From Erysipelotrichaceae bacterium (GTDB taxonomy: Bacteria; Bacillota_I; Bacilli_A; Erysipelotrichales; Erysipelotrichaceae): a DNA stretch of 53,333 nt. Shown one piece after another: positions 41,110 through 50,383 of this stretch. Below the pieces are notes generated by a model. That model made no database searches and was not told where the DNA came from. It saw only the letters and a list, made by a program, of their open reading frames with translations. Positions within the stretch are counted from its first letter, which is position 1, and every line of letters begins with the position of its first letter. The DNA lies in NCBI GenBank assembly GCA_003520745.1, contig DOUE01000004.1, forward strand, positions 1 through 53,333, read 5' to 3'. Both the position numbers and the translations under genes were made by a program.

Positions 41110-41979
41110 ATGGACACATTAATCAAAGCGTTGGCTTCAAACGGAGCCATCCGGATCTTCGTCGCCGATACGACGGAGTTGGTCAGAGAAGCCGCGAAGA
41201 GACATCACTGTCTACCGACGGCGGCAGCCGCCTTGGGTCGAACCTTAAGCGCAGGCGCCCTTTTGGGTGCGAACCTCAAAGGTACGGATGAGAAGGTCAC
41301 CGTGCAGATCAACGGCGGCGGACCGTTAGGCACGATCATGGTCGATGCCAACGGGCAAGGGGAAGTCCGCGGATTCGTCGCGAACCCCGAAGTCCACTTC
41401 ATCCACCAGACCACGCATAAACTGGATGTTTCACGCGCGGTCGGTAAAGACGGAACCCTGAAAGTCATCCTGGACCGTAATCTAAAAAGCGACTTCACGG
41501 GAACCGTCGATCTACAGACGGGCGAGATCGCGGAAGATTTCGCCTACTATTTCACCGTCAGCGAACAAACCCCGTCCGCCGTTTCCTTGGGCGTATTGGT
41601 CGATGAACACAACGAAGTCAAGGCCGCGGGGGCTCTGATGATCCAGATGATGCCCTCCGCGAGCGAAGCGGACATTTTGATGGCCGAACACGTGGTCGCC
41701 AACCTTCGTCCGATTTCCGCCATGATTTCGGACGGGATGACGCCGGAAGACATCGCCACCCGACTCTTCGATGAAACGGTCGTCTTGGAAACCATCCCCC
41801 TGAAATTCAAATGCACCTGCAGTAAAGATCGCATGGCGGATGCTTTGAAAACCCTTGAACGGGATGAAATCGAAGCGATGATCCATGAAGACCACGGCTG
41901 TGAAATCACCTGCCATTTCTGTAATACGACCTATCGGTTCACGGAATCGGAGTTGTATTCCCTCACGGTGAGAAGTTGA
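41110..41979 (+). CDS. hslO: Redox-regulated chaperone Hsp33
   Basis: 289 aa from ATG 41110 (AAAGGAG 6 bases upstream). Holdase chaperone switched on by oxidation. Zinc redox switch: C235, C237 (CTC) and C268, C271 (CHFC). In Bacillus the pantothenate kinase gene coaX lies between ftsH and hslO; it is absent here. The stop overlaps the dusB start (TGATG). Confidence 0.96.
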   Translation: MDTLIKALASNGAIRIFVADTTELVREAAKRHHCLPTAAAALGRTLSAGALLGANLKGTDEKVTVQINGGGPLGTIMVDANGQGEVRGFVANPEVHFIHQTTHKLDVSRAVGKDGTLKVILDRNLKSDFTGTVDLQTGEIAEDFAYYFTVSEQTPSAVSLGVLVDEHNEVKAAGALMIQMMPSASEADILMAEHVVANLRPISAMISDGMTPEDIATRLFDETVVLETIPLKFKCTCSKDRMADALKTLERDEIEAMIHEDHGCEITCHFCNTTYRFTESELYSLTVRS

Positions 41980-42989
41980 TGGCGCGCTGGAAGATCCGTG
42001 ATCTGACAATTGAAAACCAAGTGTTGATCGCCCCGTTGGCCGGCATTTCCAACCCTGCTTTCCGCACGATCGCCAAAGAGTTCGGGGCCGGTCTGGTTTA
42101 CAGCGAGATGATCAGCGATAAAGCCATCGTCTACCAAAACAAGAAAACATTGGAGATGTGTCGGGTCGAACCGACCGAGCATCCCATCGCCCTACAATTG
42201 TTCGGCGAAGAGATCGATTCGATGGTGAAGGCCGCGATCTATCTCGACACGCAGACCGATTGCGACATCATCGACATCAACATGGGCTGTCCCGTCCCCA
42301 AGATCGTCAAAGGTTCCGGCGGGGCGTCGTTGATGAAGACCCCCGAACATGCGGCCGCCATCGTGAAAGCGATCGTCGCCGCGGTCAAAAAACCCGTCAC
42401 ATGCAAGATCCGCATCGGATGGGATAACCAGAATCTAAGCGCCCCCGAGATGGCGAAACTGTTGGAAGACGCCGGGGCAAGCGCGATCGCCGTCCACGGA
42501 CGCACCCGCGCCGCGATGTATTCCGGAAAAGTCAATCTGGAGGAAATCGCGAAGGTGAAGGCCGCGGTCAAGATCCCGGTCATCGGGAACGGCGACATCG
42601 TCGATTTGAAGAGCGCGCAGGAAATGCTGGAGAAAACCGGCGTCGATGCCATCATGGTCGGGCGCGGGATCCTCGGGAATCCATGGCTGATCGAAGAATT
42701 GGTCGCCGGGTTGGACGGGAAAGAAAACGAAAGCATCGTCACGATCTCCCATAAGTTCGAAACCGCACGCAAACACGCTTTGCGATTGATCGAACTCAAA
42801 GGTGAAAACGTCGCCATGAAAGAGATGCGGGGCCATTTCGCCTGGTATGTGAGCGGGTTAAAACACAGCCATGCGGTGAAGAACCTCATTTCACAGATGA
42901 CGGATTACCAAACATTTGATAGAATAGTGAAGAATTATGAAAACGCCCTCCTCAACGAAGAGTGGTCGTTCTTAGAAAAGGAAGTGTAA
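41979..42989 (+). CDS. dusB: tRNA-dihydrouridine synthase
   Basis: 336 aa from ATG 41979. FMN TIM barrel reducing uridines in tRNA. IAPLAGISNPAFR (FMN contact), INMGCPVPKIV with catalytic C104, KIRIGWD and HGRTR motifs. Upstream frame TTG 41976 only adds one residue. It overlaps the hslO stop and lies one base before lysS. Confidence 0.93.
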   Translation: MARWKIRDLTIENQVLIAPLAGISNPAFRTIAKEFGAGLVYSEMISDKAIVYQNKKTLEMCRVEPTEHPIALQLFGEEIDSMVKAAIYLDTQTDCDIIDINMGCPVPKIVKGSGGASLMKTPEHAAAIVKAIVAAVKKPVTCKIRIGWDNQNLSAPEMAKLLEDAGASAIAVHGRTRAAMYSGKVNLEEIAKVKAAVKIPVIGNGDIVDLKSAQEMLEKTGVDAIMVGRGILGNPWLIEELVAGLDGKENESIVTISHKFETARKHALRLIELKGENVAMKEMRGHFAWYVSGLKHSHAVKNLISQMTDYQTFDRIVKNYENALLNEEWSFLEKEV

Positions 42990-42990
42990 G

Positions 42991-44484
42991 ATGAACGAAA
43001 TCGAATTGAGCGAACAGGAAATTGTTCGCAGAAAAAAAGCGGACGACTTGGCGGCGATGGGCATCGACCCCTATGGCAGCGCCTTTAAGCCGACCCACAG
43101 AAGCAAACAGATCCTGGATAACTATGGAGACAAAACCAAAGAAGAATTGATCGAGATGAACGTATCGGCCGTCATCGCCGGACGCATCATGACCAAGCGC
43201 GACATGGGGAAAGCCGGATTCATGCATTTATTGGATCGTGACGGACAGATCCAGGTCTACCTACGGAAAGACGCCTTAAGCGAAGAAGAATTCGCTCTTT
43301 TCCTCAACGCCGATTTGGGCGACATCGTCGGGATCCACGGAACCATCTTCCGCACCAACCATGGCGAACTGTCCATCAAGGCCGACAAGTACACCCACTT
43401 AACCAAAGCCCTGCGTCCTCTACCGGATAAATTCCACGGCTTGGCGGATGTGGAAGAAAGATACCGTCGCCGGTACGTCGACCTCATCGTCAACGAGAAC
43501 TCACGTAAAATCGCGATGCTGCGTCCGCGCATCATCCGTGCCCTCCAACACTATTTCGACGGCATCGGACTGATCGAAGTCGAAACGCCGGTCTTGCAGC
43601 CGATCCTCGGCGGAGCGGCGGCACGCCCTTTCGTGACGCATCATAACACCCTGGATATGGATTTCTACCTCCGCATCGCGACCGAACTGCCCCTGAAGCG
43701 TTTGATCGTCGGCGGATTGGAAGGGGTCTATGAAATCGGCCGTCTCTTCCGCAACGAAGGCATGAGCACGCGTCACAACCCTGAATTCACCACGGTCGAA
43801 GCCTACATCGCCTATTCCGACATGGAAGGCATGATGGAAACCGTCGAAAACTGCATCGAATCCGTCGCCATGGAAACACTAGGATCCACCACGGTTCCCT
43901 GGGGAGAGAAAACCATCGAACTCAAAGGCCCGTATCGCCGTATCCATATGGTCGACGCGGTACGTGAAGCCTGTGGTGTCGACTTCTACCAGATCAACAC
44001 GTTGGAAGCGGCTTTGGCGGTCGCGAATGAACATCACATCACCGTCGCCAAGCACCAACAGTCCTTCGGCCATATCCTGAACTTGTTCTTCGAAGAGTTC
44101 GCGGAAAAAACCTTGGAACAACCGACCTTCGTCTTTGGCCATCCGATCGAGATTTCCCCCTTGGCGAAGAAGAACGGGCTGGACCCGCGCTTCACCGATC
44201 GTTTCGAACTCTTCATCGACAGCCGTGAGTACGCCAACGCGTTCTCCGAACTCAACGACCCGATCGACCAACGTCAACGCTTCGAAGAACAGATGAAAGA
44301 GAAAGAACTGGGGAATGCGGAAGCCAACGAAATGGACATCGACTTCGTCGAAGCCCTTGAATACGGGATGCCTCCGACCGGAGGTCTGGGCATCGGGATC
44401 GACCGCTTGGTCATGCTTCTCACGAATTCCGAAACCATCCGTGAAGTCATCCTCTTCCCGCATATGCGTCATCGCACCGAGTAA
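42991..44484 (+). CDS. lysS: Lysyl-tRNA synthetase, class II
   Basis: 497 aa. N-terminal OB-fold anticodon-binding domain (about 50-165), then the class II catalytic core: motif 2 region RNEGMSTRHNPEFTTVE and motif 3 GLGIGIDRLVMLL near the C-terminus. AAAAGGAAG before ATG 42991. Last gene of the tilS-to-lysS cluster; followed by a terminator. Confidence 0.98.
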   Translation: MNEIELSEQEIVRRKKADDLAAMGIDPYGSAFKPTHRSKQILDNYGDKTKEELIEMNVSAVIAGRIMTKRDMGKAGFMHLLDRDGQIQVYLRKDALSEEEFALFLNADLGDIVGIHGTIFRTNHGELSIKADKYTHLTKALRPLPDKFHGLADVEERYRRRYVDLIVNENSRKIAMLRPRIIRALQHYFDGIGLIEVETPVLQPILGGAAARPFVTHHNTLDMDFYLRIATELPLKRLIVGGLEGVYEIGRLFRNEGMSTRHNPEFTTVEAYIAYSDMEGMMETVENCIESVAMETLGSTTVPWGEKTIELKGPYRRIHMVDAVREACGVDFYQINTLEAALAVANEHHITVAKHQQSFGHILNLFFEEFAEKTLEQPTFVFGHPIEISPLAKKNGLDPRFTDRFELFIDSREYANAFSELNDPIDQRQRFEEQMKEKELGNAEANEMDIDFVEALEYGMPPTGGLGIGIDRLVMLLTNSETIREVILFPHMRHRTE

Positions 44485-44504
44485 CCGCAAGGTTACTCTT
44501 TTTT
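44481..44504 (+). terminator. Terminator after lysS
   Basis: GTAACC-GCAA-GGTTAC (44481-44486 with 44491-44496), then TCTTTTTTAT. Overlaps the lysS stop codon. Confidence 0.75.
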
Positions 44505-44585
44505 ATGGAACGTTAGTTCCAGATTCCACTTTCAAGGAGTGGGAAGTTACGATAGAATGAAGGAAGTGAAACCAAGGAGGAAACC

Positions 44586-45668
44586 ATGTACGATATCGTC
44601 ATCATCGGAAGCGGACCCTCCGGTGCGCATTGCGCGAAACGACTCTCCAAAAACAAAAACCTCAAGATCCTTCTTTTGGATCGTCGACCCATGGACCCCA
44701 CATCGAAAATCATCAAGTCCTGCGGGGGATTGATTTCATCCCATGCCCAGGACGCCCTGCGCAAAGAAGGGATGGTCCTGCCCGAATCGATCAAGGTCGA
44801 CCCCCAGTTCCATTACGTCAAAACCTACGACCTCAAATACAACCTGTTGCGCGGCTATCGTCGCGACTACATCAACATCGATCGTCTCCTGTTTGAAAAA
44901 TGGTTGATCGACATGATTCCCGATTCGGTGGAGCGTCGGTTCAGTACCCATGTCCTATCGATCGAAGAAACAACTTCGCACTTTCGCATCCAACTCAAAT
45001 CCAACGATACGACGGAATGGATCGAGTCCTCCTACCTGATCGGAGCCGACGGCGCACGATCCATCCTTCGCTCGACCTTCTTCCCGCACATCCCCTCACC
45101 CAAACCCTACATCGCCATCCAGGAAGTCTATCCGACCACCCGGAACCATCCGGCGTACTACGGGATGTTCGATCCGTCGATCACCGACTATTATGCCTGG
45201 TTGATCCAGAAAAAAGACCGCATCATTCTCGGCGCGGCGCTTGAAACCGGCAACGAAACCAACGAAAAGTTTCAAAGTTTAAAGGAGAAGGTCGAGAAGC
45301 ACTGCGATATCCGACTCGGAACTCCGATTCATCGCGAAGGGGCGTTCATCGCCCGTCCTTTGCGTTTTTCCCATCTCTTTTTCGGAAAAGGGAAGATTTC
45401 CTTGATCGGCGAAGCCTCCGGATCGATCAGCCCCACCTCGAGCGAAGGGTATAGCTATGCTCTGAATACAGCGAAACTCCTCTGTGATTCGATCGAGAAA
45501 CATGGTCTCACCTCTCTAGCGACGTCATCGTATGACCGATCCGCGTGGATCATCCGTCTCTCGATTTTGGGGAAATGGCTGAAGTCCCCCGGAATGTATG
45601 TTTCCTGGATCCGCTCCCTTGTCATGAAATCCGGATTCACCGCCATCCCCCTCCCAAAAGAAAAATAG
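44586..45668 (+). CDS. FAD-dependent oxidoreductase, geranylgeranyl-reductase type
   Basis: 360 aa. FAD motif IIGSGPSGAHCA (6-17), LIGADGARS, and GEASGSISPTSSEGYSYAL are typical of the geranylgeranyl reductase/PHBH-like group, which saturates isoprenoid chains or hydroxylates substrates. C-terminal third is helical. No isoprenoid genes lie beside it; it appears monocistronic, with CCAAGGAGG before ATG. A role in lipid, quinone or carotenoid modification is possible; the substrate is unknown. Its stop sits in a palindrome shared with the convergent gene. Confidence 0.8.
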   Translation: MYDIVIIGSGPSGAHCAKRLSKNKNLKILLLDRRPMDPTSKIIKSCGGLISSHAQDALRKEGMVLPESIKVDPQFHYVKTYDLKYNLLRGYRRDYINIDRLLFEKWLIDMIPDSVERRFSTHVLSIEETTSHFRIQLKSNDTTEWIESSYLIGADGARSILRSTFFPHIPSPKPYIAIQEVYPTTRNHPAYYGMFDPSITDYYAWLIQKKDRIILGAALETGNETNEKFQSLKEKVEKHCDIRLGTPIHREGAFIARPLRFSHLFFGKGKISLIGEASGSISPTSSEGYSYALNTAKLLCDSIEKHGLTSLATSSYDRSAWIIRLSILGKWLKSPGMYVSWIRSLVMKSGFTAIPLPKEK

Positions 45669-45680
45669 CTTTCGCTATTT
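45663..45680. terminator. Palindrome carrying the stop codons of two convergent genes
   Basis: AAATAGC-TTTC-GCTATTT (45663-45669 with 45674-45680). The TAG of the plus-strand reductase (45666-45668) and the TAG of the minus-strand DUF2500 gene (45677-45675) lie in the opposite arms and pair with each other. T-runs are short, so it is a weak bidirectional terminator. Confidence 0.6.
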
Positions 45681-46022
45681 CGTAACTTCGAATCCTTTGT
45701 ATCGTGTTCCTTGATGGGTCAGAAATCCGATCGACTCTTCAGGAAACTTTTGATATTCCTTTTCCTTCACCATCATCGTAAAGAACGTCCCCTTGGTCGT
45801 CTTAAACGTGAAATAGAAGACACGTTTGTTCGGGACACGGTAAAGACCCGGCTCGATGTCGTTGTTTACCGGTAGAATCCGAACGGGTTTACGAATCAAG
45901 GTCGCTTCGATGGTTTCGACGGGTGAAAAGGAATTCCGAAAAAACAGAATGACGGCGTCCGTGAGTGCGAAAATCAACAGAAACGATGCGATGGACATGA
46001 AAAAGGCATCGATCACGATCAT
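45675..46022 (-). CDS. DUF2500-like membrane protein
   Basis: 115 aa from ATG 46022 (AAGAGGTGA upstream; a longer frame to 46397 runs into the divergent ABC gene). One N-terminal helix (about 6-28), then ETIEATLIRKPVRI...FYFTFKTTKG...EYQKFPEESIGFLTHQGTRYKGF, which matches the DUF2500 pattern of small membrane-anchored proteins of unknown function. Divergent from the ABC exporter. Confidence 0.72.
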   Translation of the reverse strand: MIVIDAFFMSIASFLLIFALTDAVILFFRNSFSPVETIEATLIRKPVRILPVNNDIEPGLYRVPNKRVFYFTFKTTKGTFFTMMVKEKEYQKFPEESIGFLTHQGTRYKGFEVTK

Positions 46023-46069
46023 AAACTCACCTCTTAATCCAATCTTAACATGTTTTACATTTCCTTCCA

Positions 46070-46099
46070 TTGCGACGCACTCGAGAATGAATGTACAAT
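46070..46099 (+). promoter_or_regulatory. Promoter of the ABC exporter pair
   Basis: TTGCGA (46070-46075), 18 bases, TACAAT (46094-46099), 28 bases before the start codon. Confidence 0.5.
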
Positions 46100-46127
46100 G
46101 GAGGAAATGAGATAAAGGAGTAAAATC

Positions 46128-47054
46128 ATGGGAGAATTGTTGAGGATCGAAGGCTTGGTGAAGAAATACGGGGAGTTGACCGCGGTCGACCAACTGAACC
46201 TTTCGGTCAATGAAGGGGAATTGTTTGCGTTTTTGGGACCCAACGGCGCCGGGAAGTCGACGACCATCAACATCCTCTGCACCATCCTGCCGAAAACGGC
46301 CGGTGAGATTACGATCGATCAACTCAGACTCGGCAAGGATGACGAAGCGATCCGATCCAAAATCGGCGTCGTCTTCCAGCATTCTTTCCTCGACCAACTC
46401 CTGACGGTGGAAGAGAATCTGTCCAGCCGGGCATCGTTCTATAAACTCACGAAACAGGAAACGGCGGATCGCATCAAAGAACTCACCGGTTTATGTGGCT
46501 TGGGGGATTTTCTTAAGCGACCTTACGGGAAACTCTCGGGAGGTCAGCGCCGACGGGCGGACATCGCACGCGCCCTCATCAATAAACCGAAACTCCTCTT
46601 TCTGGACGAGCCGACGACCGGATTGGATCCGCAGACTCGTACGAAAATCTGGGATGCGGTGGAGGAACTCAGACGCAACCACAATACCACGGTCTTCATG
46701 ACCACCCACTATATGGAAGAGGCGGCACGCTGCGACCGGGTGGCGATCTTGGATTACGGGAAGCTATTGGTGGTGGATACCCCCACCAACCTGAAGAGCG
46801 AATATGCGCCGACGAATTTGAAATTGGTCGTCAAGAATATCGAAAAAGTGAACGAAGTGCTTACGAAACGGGGGATGACGCCGTCGGTCTACGGAAACAT
46901 CATCGAGACCGTGCTCAAGGAAAGCAAAGAGGCCTTGCCCATCCTTAATGAAGCGCAAGACTGGATCGAGACGTTCGAAGTCATGGATGGGAACATGGAT
47001 GCGGTGTTCATGCAGTTTACCGGACGTGCGATCCGCGGGGAGAGCGAAGAATGA
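46128..47054 (+). CDS. ABC transporter ATP-binding protein, DrrA-like
   Basis: 308 aa. Walker A GPNGAGKST, signature LSGGQRRR, Walker B LLFLDEPTTGLDP, switch H in TTHYMEEA. The ~90-residue C-terminal extension with a ferredoxin-like feel (NLKLVVKNIEKVNEV...) is that of daunorubicin-resistance/antibiotic-exporter ATPases. AAAGGAG before ATG. Overlaps the permease start (ATGA). Confidence 0.92.
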   Translation: MGELLRIEGLVKKYGELTAVDQLNLSVNEGELFAFLGPNGAGKSTTINILCTILPKTAGEITIDQLRLGKDDEAIRSKIGVVFQHSFLDQLLTVEENLSSRASFYKLTKQETADRIKELTGLCGLGDFLKRPYGKLSGGQRRRADIARALINKPKLLFLDEPTTGLDPQTRTKIWDAVEELRRNHNTTVFMTTHYMEEAARCDRVAILDYGKLLVVDTPTNLKSEYAPTNLKLVVKNIEKVNEVLTKRGMTPSVYGNIIETVLKESKEALPILNEAQDWIETFEVMDGNMDAVFMQFTGRAIRGESEE

Positions 47055-47929
47055 GAACCATCACACAACTAACCCTTCGCAATATGAAGATTTTCCTGCG
47101 TAACAAGAGCGAAGTTTTCTTCTCCTTCCTCTCTGTTTTCATCATCCTCGGCCTGTATGTCCTCTTTCTCGGCGATGTGCAGGTACGAAACATCCAAAGC
47201 ATCGTCGGACAAGATTTCCCTGAAATCGAAGCGCTGGTCTATGCCTGGATGATGAGCGGTTTGGTCGCGGTCACCACCGTCACCCTTTCGCTGGGATCCC
47301 TCTCCCGCATGGTCCAAGACCGCGAACGCAATGTCTTCAACGATTTCATGGTCGCCCCGATCAAGCGGTGGCAACTGATCCTCGGCTATCTCTTCTCCAC
47401 CCTGATCATCAGTATGACCATCTCGATCACCTTGTTCATCGCGAGCCAGTTCATCATCGTCGCCAAAGGCGGAGAGTTCATGGACCTTCAAACCACCCTC
47501 AAAGCCTTGGGGGTCGTCACGATGCTTGTCCTGTCCTCCGGCCTCCTCTTTCTCTTCGCGGTCTCCTTCATCCACAACGACACGGTGTTCTCCCTGGTCA
47601 GCACGATCATCGGTACCTTGATCGGGTTTGTGACCGGGGCGTACATGCCGATGGGCATCATGCCTCGGATCGTCCAGGATGTCTGCAATCTGATCCCGGT
47701 CTCCCAAGGCGCCAGCCTCCTGCGGCATCTATACATGGACGGGCTGATCAACCGTTTGTTTGAAGGTGCTCCGGCAAGCGTCCTGAGTGATTATCGTTTG
47801 ATCCAAGGCATCGACCTGACCGTACGAAACACCGTGCTCACCGATCCGATCATGACGACGTATCTTGCGGGGAGCATCATAGTCTTTCTGATCCTCAGCA
47901 TTCTACGTTTTAATGCCATGAAAAACTGA
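47051..47929 (+). CDS. ABC-2 type exporter permease, DrrB-like
   Basis: 292 aa, six hydrophobic segments. NMKIFLRNKSEVFFSFLSVFIILGLYVLFLG opening and the TGAYMPMGIMPRIVQDVCNLIPVSQGASLLRHL stretch before the last helices are typical of ABC-2 drug or lipid exporters. Encoded with its ATPase; the substrate is unknown. Terminator follows directly. Confidence 0.9.
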   Translation: MRTITQLTLRNMKIFLRNKSEVFFSFLSVFIILGLYVLFLGDVQVRNIQSIVGQDFPEIEALVYAWMMSGLVAVTTVTLSLGSLSRMVQDRERNVFNDFMVAPIKRWQLILGYLFSTLIISMTISITLFIASQFIIVAKGGEFMDLQTTLKALGVVTMLVLSSGLLFLFAVSFIHNDTVFSLVSTIIGTLIGFVTGAYMPMGIMPRIVQDVCNLIPVSQGASLLRHLYMDGLINRLFEGAPASVLSDYRLIQGIDLTVRNTVLTDPIMTTYLAGSIIVFLILSILRFNAMKN

Positions 47930-47952
47930 ACGAGGGTTGCCCCTCGTTTTTA
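47929..47952. terminator. Terminator between the ABC pair and convergent thrB
   Basis: AACGAGGG-TTGC-CCCTCGTT (47929-47936 with 47941-47948) followed by TTT; its reverse face has fewer A, so it mainly serves the plus strand. Confidence 0.7.
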
Positions 47953-48831
47953 CTTCGTTTCGATTGTTGCACCGTTCGTGTCGATCTGTAGGGGAACGAT
48001 TTCCCATTGATTTCGCATATCCGTCAAATAAGGTCGGATCGTCTCGTCCAAATTTTTTCGATTCGACATGACCAGGATCGTCGGTCCGGCGCCGCTTAAG
48101 AAGACGACGGCGGAATCCGCGTTTTTCATTCTGTCGACGATGGCATCGAAATCGTGGATCAAGGATGAACGGTAGGGTTGGTGGAGTTTGTCCTGGGTCG
48201 CGACCTTCAGTAAAGCCGGATCACCCAAGGAGATCGCTTTCCCTAACAAGGCGCTTCGTGACAAATTGAACACCGCGTCTTTAAAGGAGACGGTTTCCGG
48301 CAGGACGGATCGGGCTTGCTTGGTGGAAAGATGGAAATCCGGAATCAAGGCAAGAATACTCCAATCGGGATGGACATCGAAGGATACCGAGATCGGTTTG
48401 CCATCGTCCATGACCGAAGCGACGCATCCACCAAAGAGAGCGGGTGCCACATTGTCCGGATGTCCTTCAAGCGAAGTACATAACTCGAAACACGCTTGTT
48501 TCGAAAGCGGGTATCCATGCATCGCGTTGGCTCCCAACACGCCGCACACCAATAAAGCGGCGCTGCTGCCCAACCCTCGCGCGATGGGGATTTTCGAATC
48601 GATCGTGATCTTGACGCCGTCGACCGGACGTTTCATCGCCTTCATCGTTTCGTAGTAAGCCTGATAGACAAGATTGGTTTCGTTCTGGTATTCTGCCGGA
48701 CAACCTTCGATCACAACTCCCGAAGGAATCGATTCGAATCCGACTTCCGCAACCAACGAGAGGGCTAAACCGAAACAATCGAATCCGGAACCCAGGTTCG
48801 CGCTGGTCGCGGGCACACGTACCTTGATCAT
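47950..48831 (-). CDS. thrB: Homoserine kinase
   Basis: 293 aa. GHMP kinase making O-phosphohomoserine. N-terminal VPATSANLGSGFDCFGLAL, ATP-binding PIARGLGSSAALL (about 83-95), C-terminal FLSGAGPTILVM. ATGA overlap with thrC upstream; second gene of the minus-strand threonine operon. Confidence 0.96.
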   Translation of the reverse strand: MIKVRVPATSANLGSGFDCFGLALSLVAEVGFESIPSGVVIEGCPAEYQNETNLVYQAYYETMKAMKRPVDGVKITIDSKIPIARGLGSSAALLVCGVLGANAMHGYPLSKQACFELCTSLEGHPDNVAPALFGGCVASVMDDGKPISVSFDVHPDWSILALIPDFHLSTKQARSVLPETVSFKDAVFNLSRSALLGKAISLGDPALLKVATQDKLHQPYRSSLIHDFDAIVDRMKNADSAVVFLSGAGPTILVMSNRKNLDETIRPYLTDMRNQWEIVPLQIDTNGATIETK

Positions 48832-50279
48832 AGGATCTCCTTAATGACGCTTCTGACATAGTTGTCGAGTTGGTTTGGATCGATGAGATCATGGTGAAGG
48901 ATGGGGAGGGAATGCAAGGCGGCAAGGGATGCCGGGATGGGGATGCCTGTGGTATTCGACATCGTCTGGATACTGTCGAGATCCGCTTCGATCGGCCAAT
49001 GCATGGCTTTGGCGATGCTTTGGGGGAACTTGAAGGGGGAGGCGGTCGCCATGACGAGGCATTTCACCGAAGAAGGATTCTCTTCGGCGACCTTCCATGC
49101 GACGGCGGTATGAGGGTCAAGCAGATACTGGCGGGACTGATAAACCGAGCGGATCGTAGCGAGGGTTGCCTGGTCATCCGCATAGCCGGCTTTGAAGGTT
49201 TCCTGTAGTTTCAACCGTAGACTTTCGGGAACGACGAATCTCCCATCGCTTTTGAGGTCATCCATCAACCTACGGATCAAGGGAGAATCGCCATCGCTCA
49301 TCGACCACAACAGTCTCTCCAAGTTGGATGAAATCAGGATATCCATCGAAGGTGATAATGTGGTCTCAAAGCCCCGGTTGCGATCGTAGATGCCGGTATG
49401 GAAGAAATCCGTCAAGACATGGTTCGAATTCGAAGCGCAGAGGAGATGACGCAAAGGCAAGCCACAGGATTTCGCGAGGTATCCGGCCAGGATGTTTCCG
49501 AAATTCCCGGTCGGTACGCTGACATCGATCATTTCGCCCATCGAGATTTCCCCGCGTGCGACCAAAGTGTTGTAGGCATGGACATAGTAGACGATCTGAG
49601 GGAGCAAGCGCCCGATATTGATGGAATTGGCACTGGAGTAGAGGATCTTTGGATCTTCCTCACGTGCGCTTAAAAAGCGTTTGACGGCGTTCTGCGCATC
49701 GTCGAAGTTGCCTTCAATCGAAGCGACTTTCTGATTCTTTCCGTTCTGGGTCGTCATCTGGAGGCGTTGGATCTCACTGATCCCGATTTCCGGGAAAATC
49801 GTGATGATCCCGATGTGAGGCAGGCCCTTGAGCCCGGTCAAAGCGGCCGACCCGGTATCCCCGCTGGTGGCCGCCAGGATCACCAGGTCCTTGTCTAACT
49901 TCATTTTTTCCCGTGCCTTCACCAACATCCGCGGAAACAAGGATAACGCCACATCTTTGAACGCCGCGGTCGGACCGTGGAAAAGTTCCACGATGTAACG
50001 GTCGCCGACCTTCTTCGTCGTCACGACCTCCTCGCTCTCAAACCGACCGGTATACGCTTCGCGGATGCATGCATCGAGTTCTTCCAATGTAAAGTCGCTA
50101 AACCAAGGGGCGAGGATCTCCCTCGCCAAGTCTTGATAGTTCAGGATCGTGAATGTCTTCGCGTCGAACCGAGGTAATGTCGAAGGGAAAAACAAGCCTC
50201 CGTCGGGTGCCAATCCTTCCAATATCGCTTGTGCGGATGAGACATCGATCCGCTCATCCCGTGTACTTGTATATCGCAT
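48828..50279 (-). CDS. thrC: Threonine synthase
   Basis: 483 aa. PLP enzyme converting O-phosphohomoserine to threonine. FHGPTAAFKDVAL with PLP lysine K108, AATSGDTGSAAL, and the long form (class with N-terminal TSTR motif: YTSTRDE) like E. coli/yeast ThrC. GGAGGG ribosome site 12 bases before ATG. Divergent from hom with overlapping promoters. Confidence 0.97.
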   Translation of the reverse strand: MRYTSTRDERIDVSSAQAILEGLAPDGGLFFPSTLPRFDAKTFTILNYQDLAREILAPWFSDFTLEELDACIREAYTGRFESEEVVTTKKVGDRYIVELFHGPTAAFKDVALSLFPRMLVKAREKMKLDKDLVILAATSGDTGSAALTGLKGLPHIGIITIFPEIGISEIQRLQMTTQNGKNQKVASIEGNFDDAQNAVKRFLSAREEDPKILYSSANSINIGRLLPQIVYYVHAYNTLVARGEISMGEMIDVSVPTGNFGNILAGYLAKSCGLPLRHLLCASNSNHVLTDFFHTGIYDRNRGFETTLSPSMDILISSNLERLLWSMSDGDSPLIRRLMDDLKSDGRFVVPESLRLKLQETFKAGYADDQATLATIRSVYQSRQYLLDPHTAVAWKVAEENPSSVKCLVMATASPFKFPQSIAKAMHWPIEADLDSIQTMSNTTGIPIPASLAALHSLPILHHDLIDPNQLDNYVRSVIKEIL

Positions 50280-50299
50280 GGCCGTCTTCCCTCCGCTTC

Positions 50300-50347
50300 T
50301 TGTATTTGGATACTTCCTATGATAGAATGTTTCAAATTAGGTTGCAA
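50300..50347. promoter_or_regulatory. Overlapping divergent promoters, thrC and hom
   Basis: Plus strand: TTGTAT (50300-50305), 17 bases, TAGAAT (50323-50328) for hom-lysC-asd. Minus strand: TTGCAA (50347-50342), 17 bases, TATCAT (50324-50319) for thrC-thrB. Each -35 box lies beyond the other's -10, and the two -10 boxes share bases 50323-50324. Polymerase cannot occupy both at once. No separate operator or leader peptide is visible in the 104-base gap. Confidence 0.65.
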
Positions 50348-50383
50348 GTCTTTTCATGATTGTGACGGAAAGAAGGGGTCGCG

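Noticed and set aside
45675..46397. 240-aa version of the DUF2500 gene
   Set aside because: The upstream half is antisense to the ABC ATPase gene; the 115-aa form has the ribosome site and the family match.
50280..50383. T-box or threonine attenuator before hom or thrC
   Set aside because: The gap is only 104 bases and lacks T-box sequence, a leader peptide with threonine codons, or a terminator hairpin.
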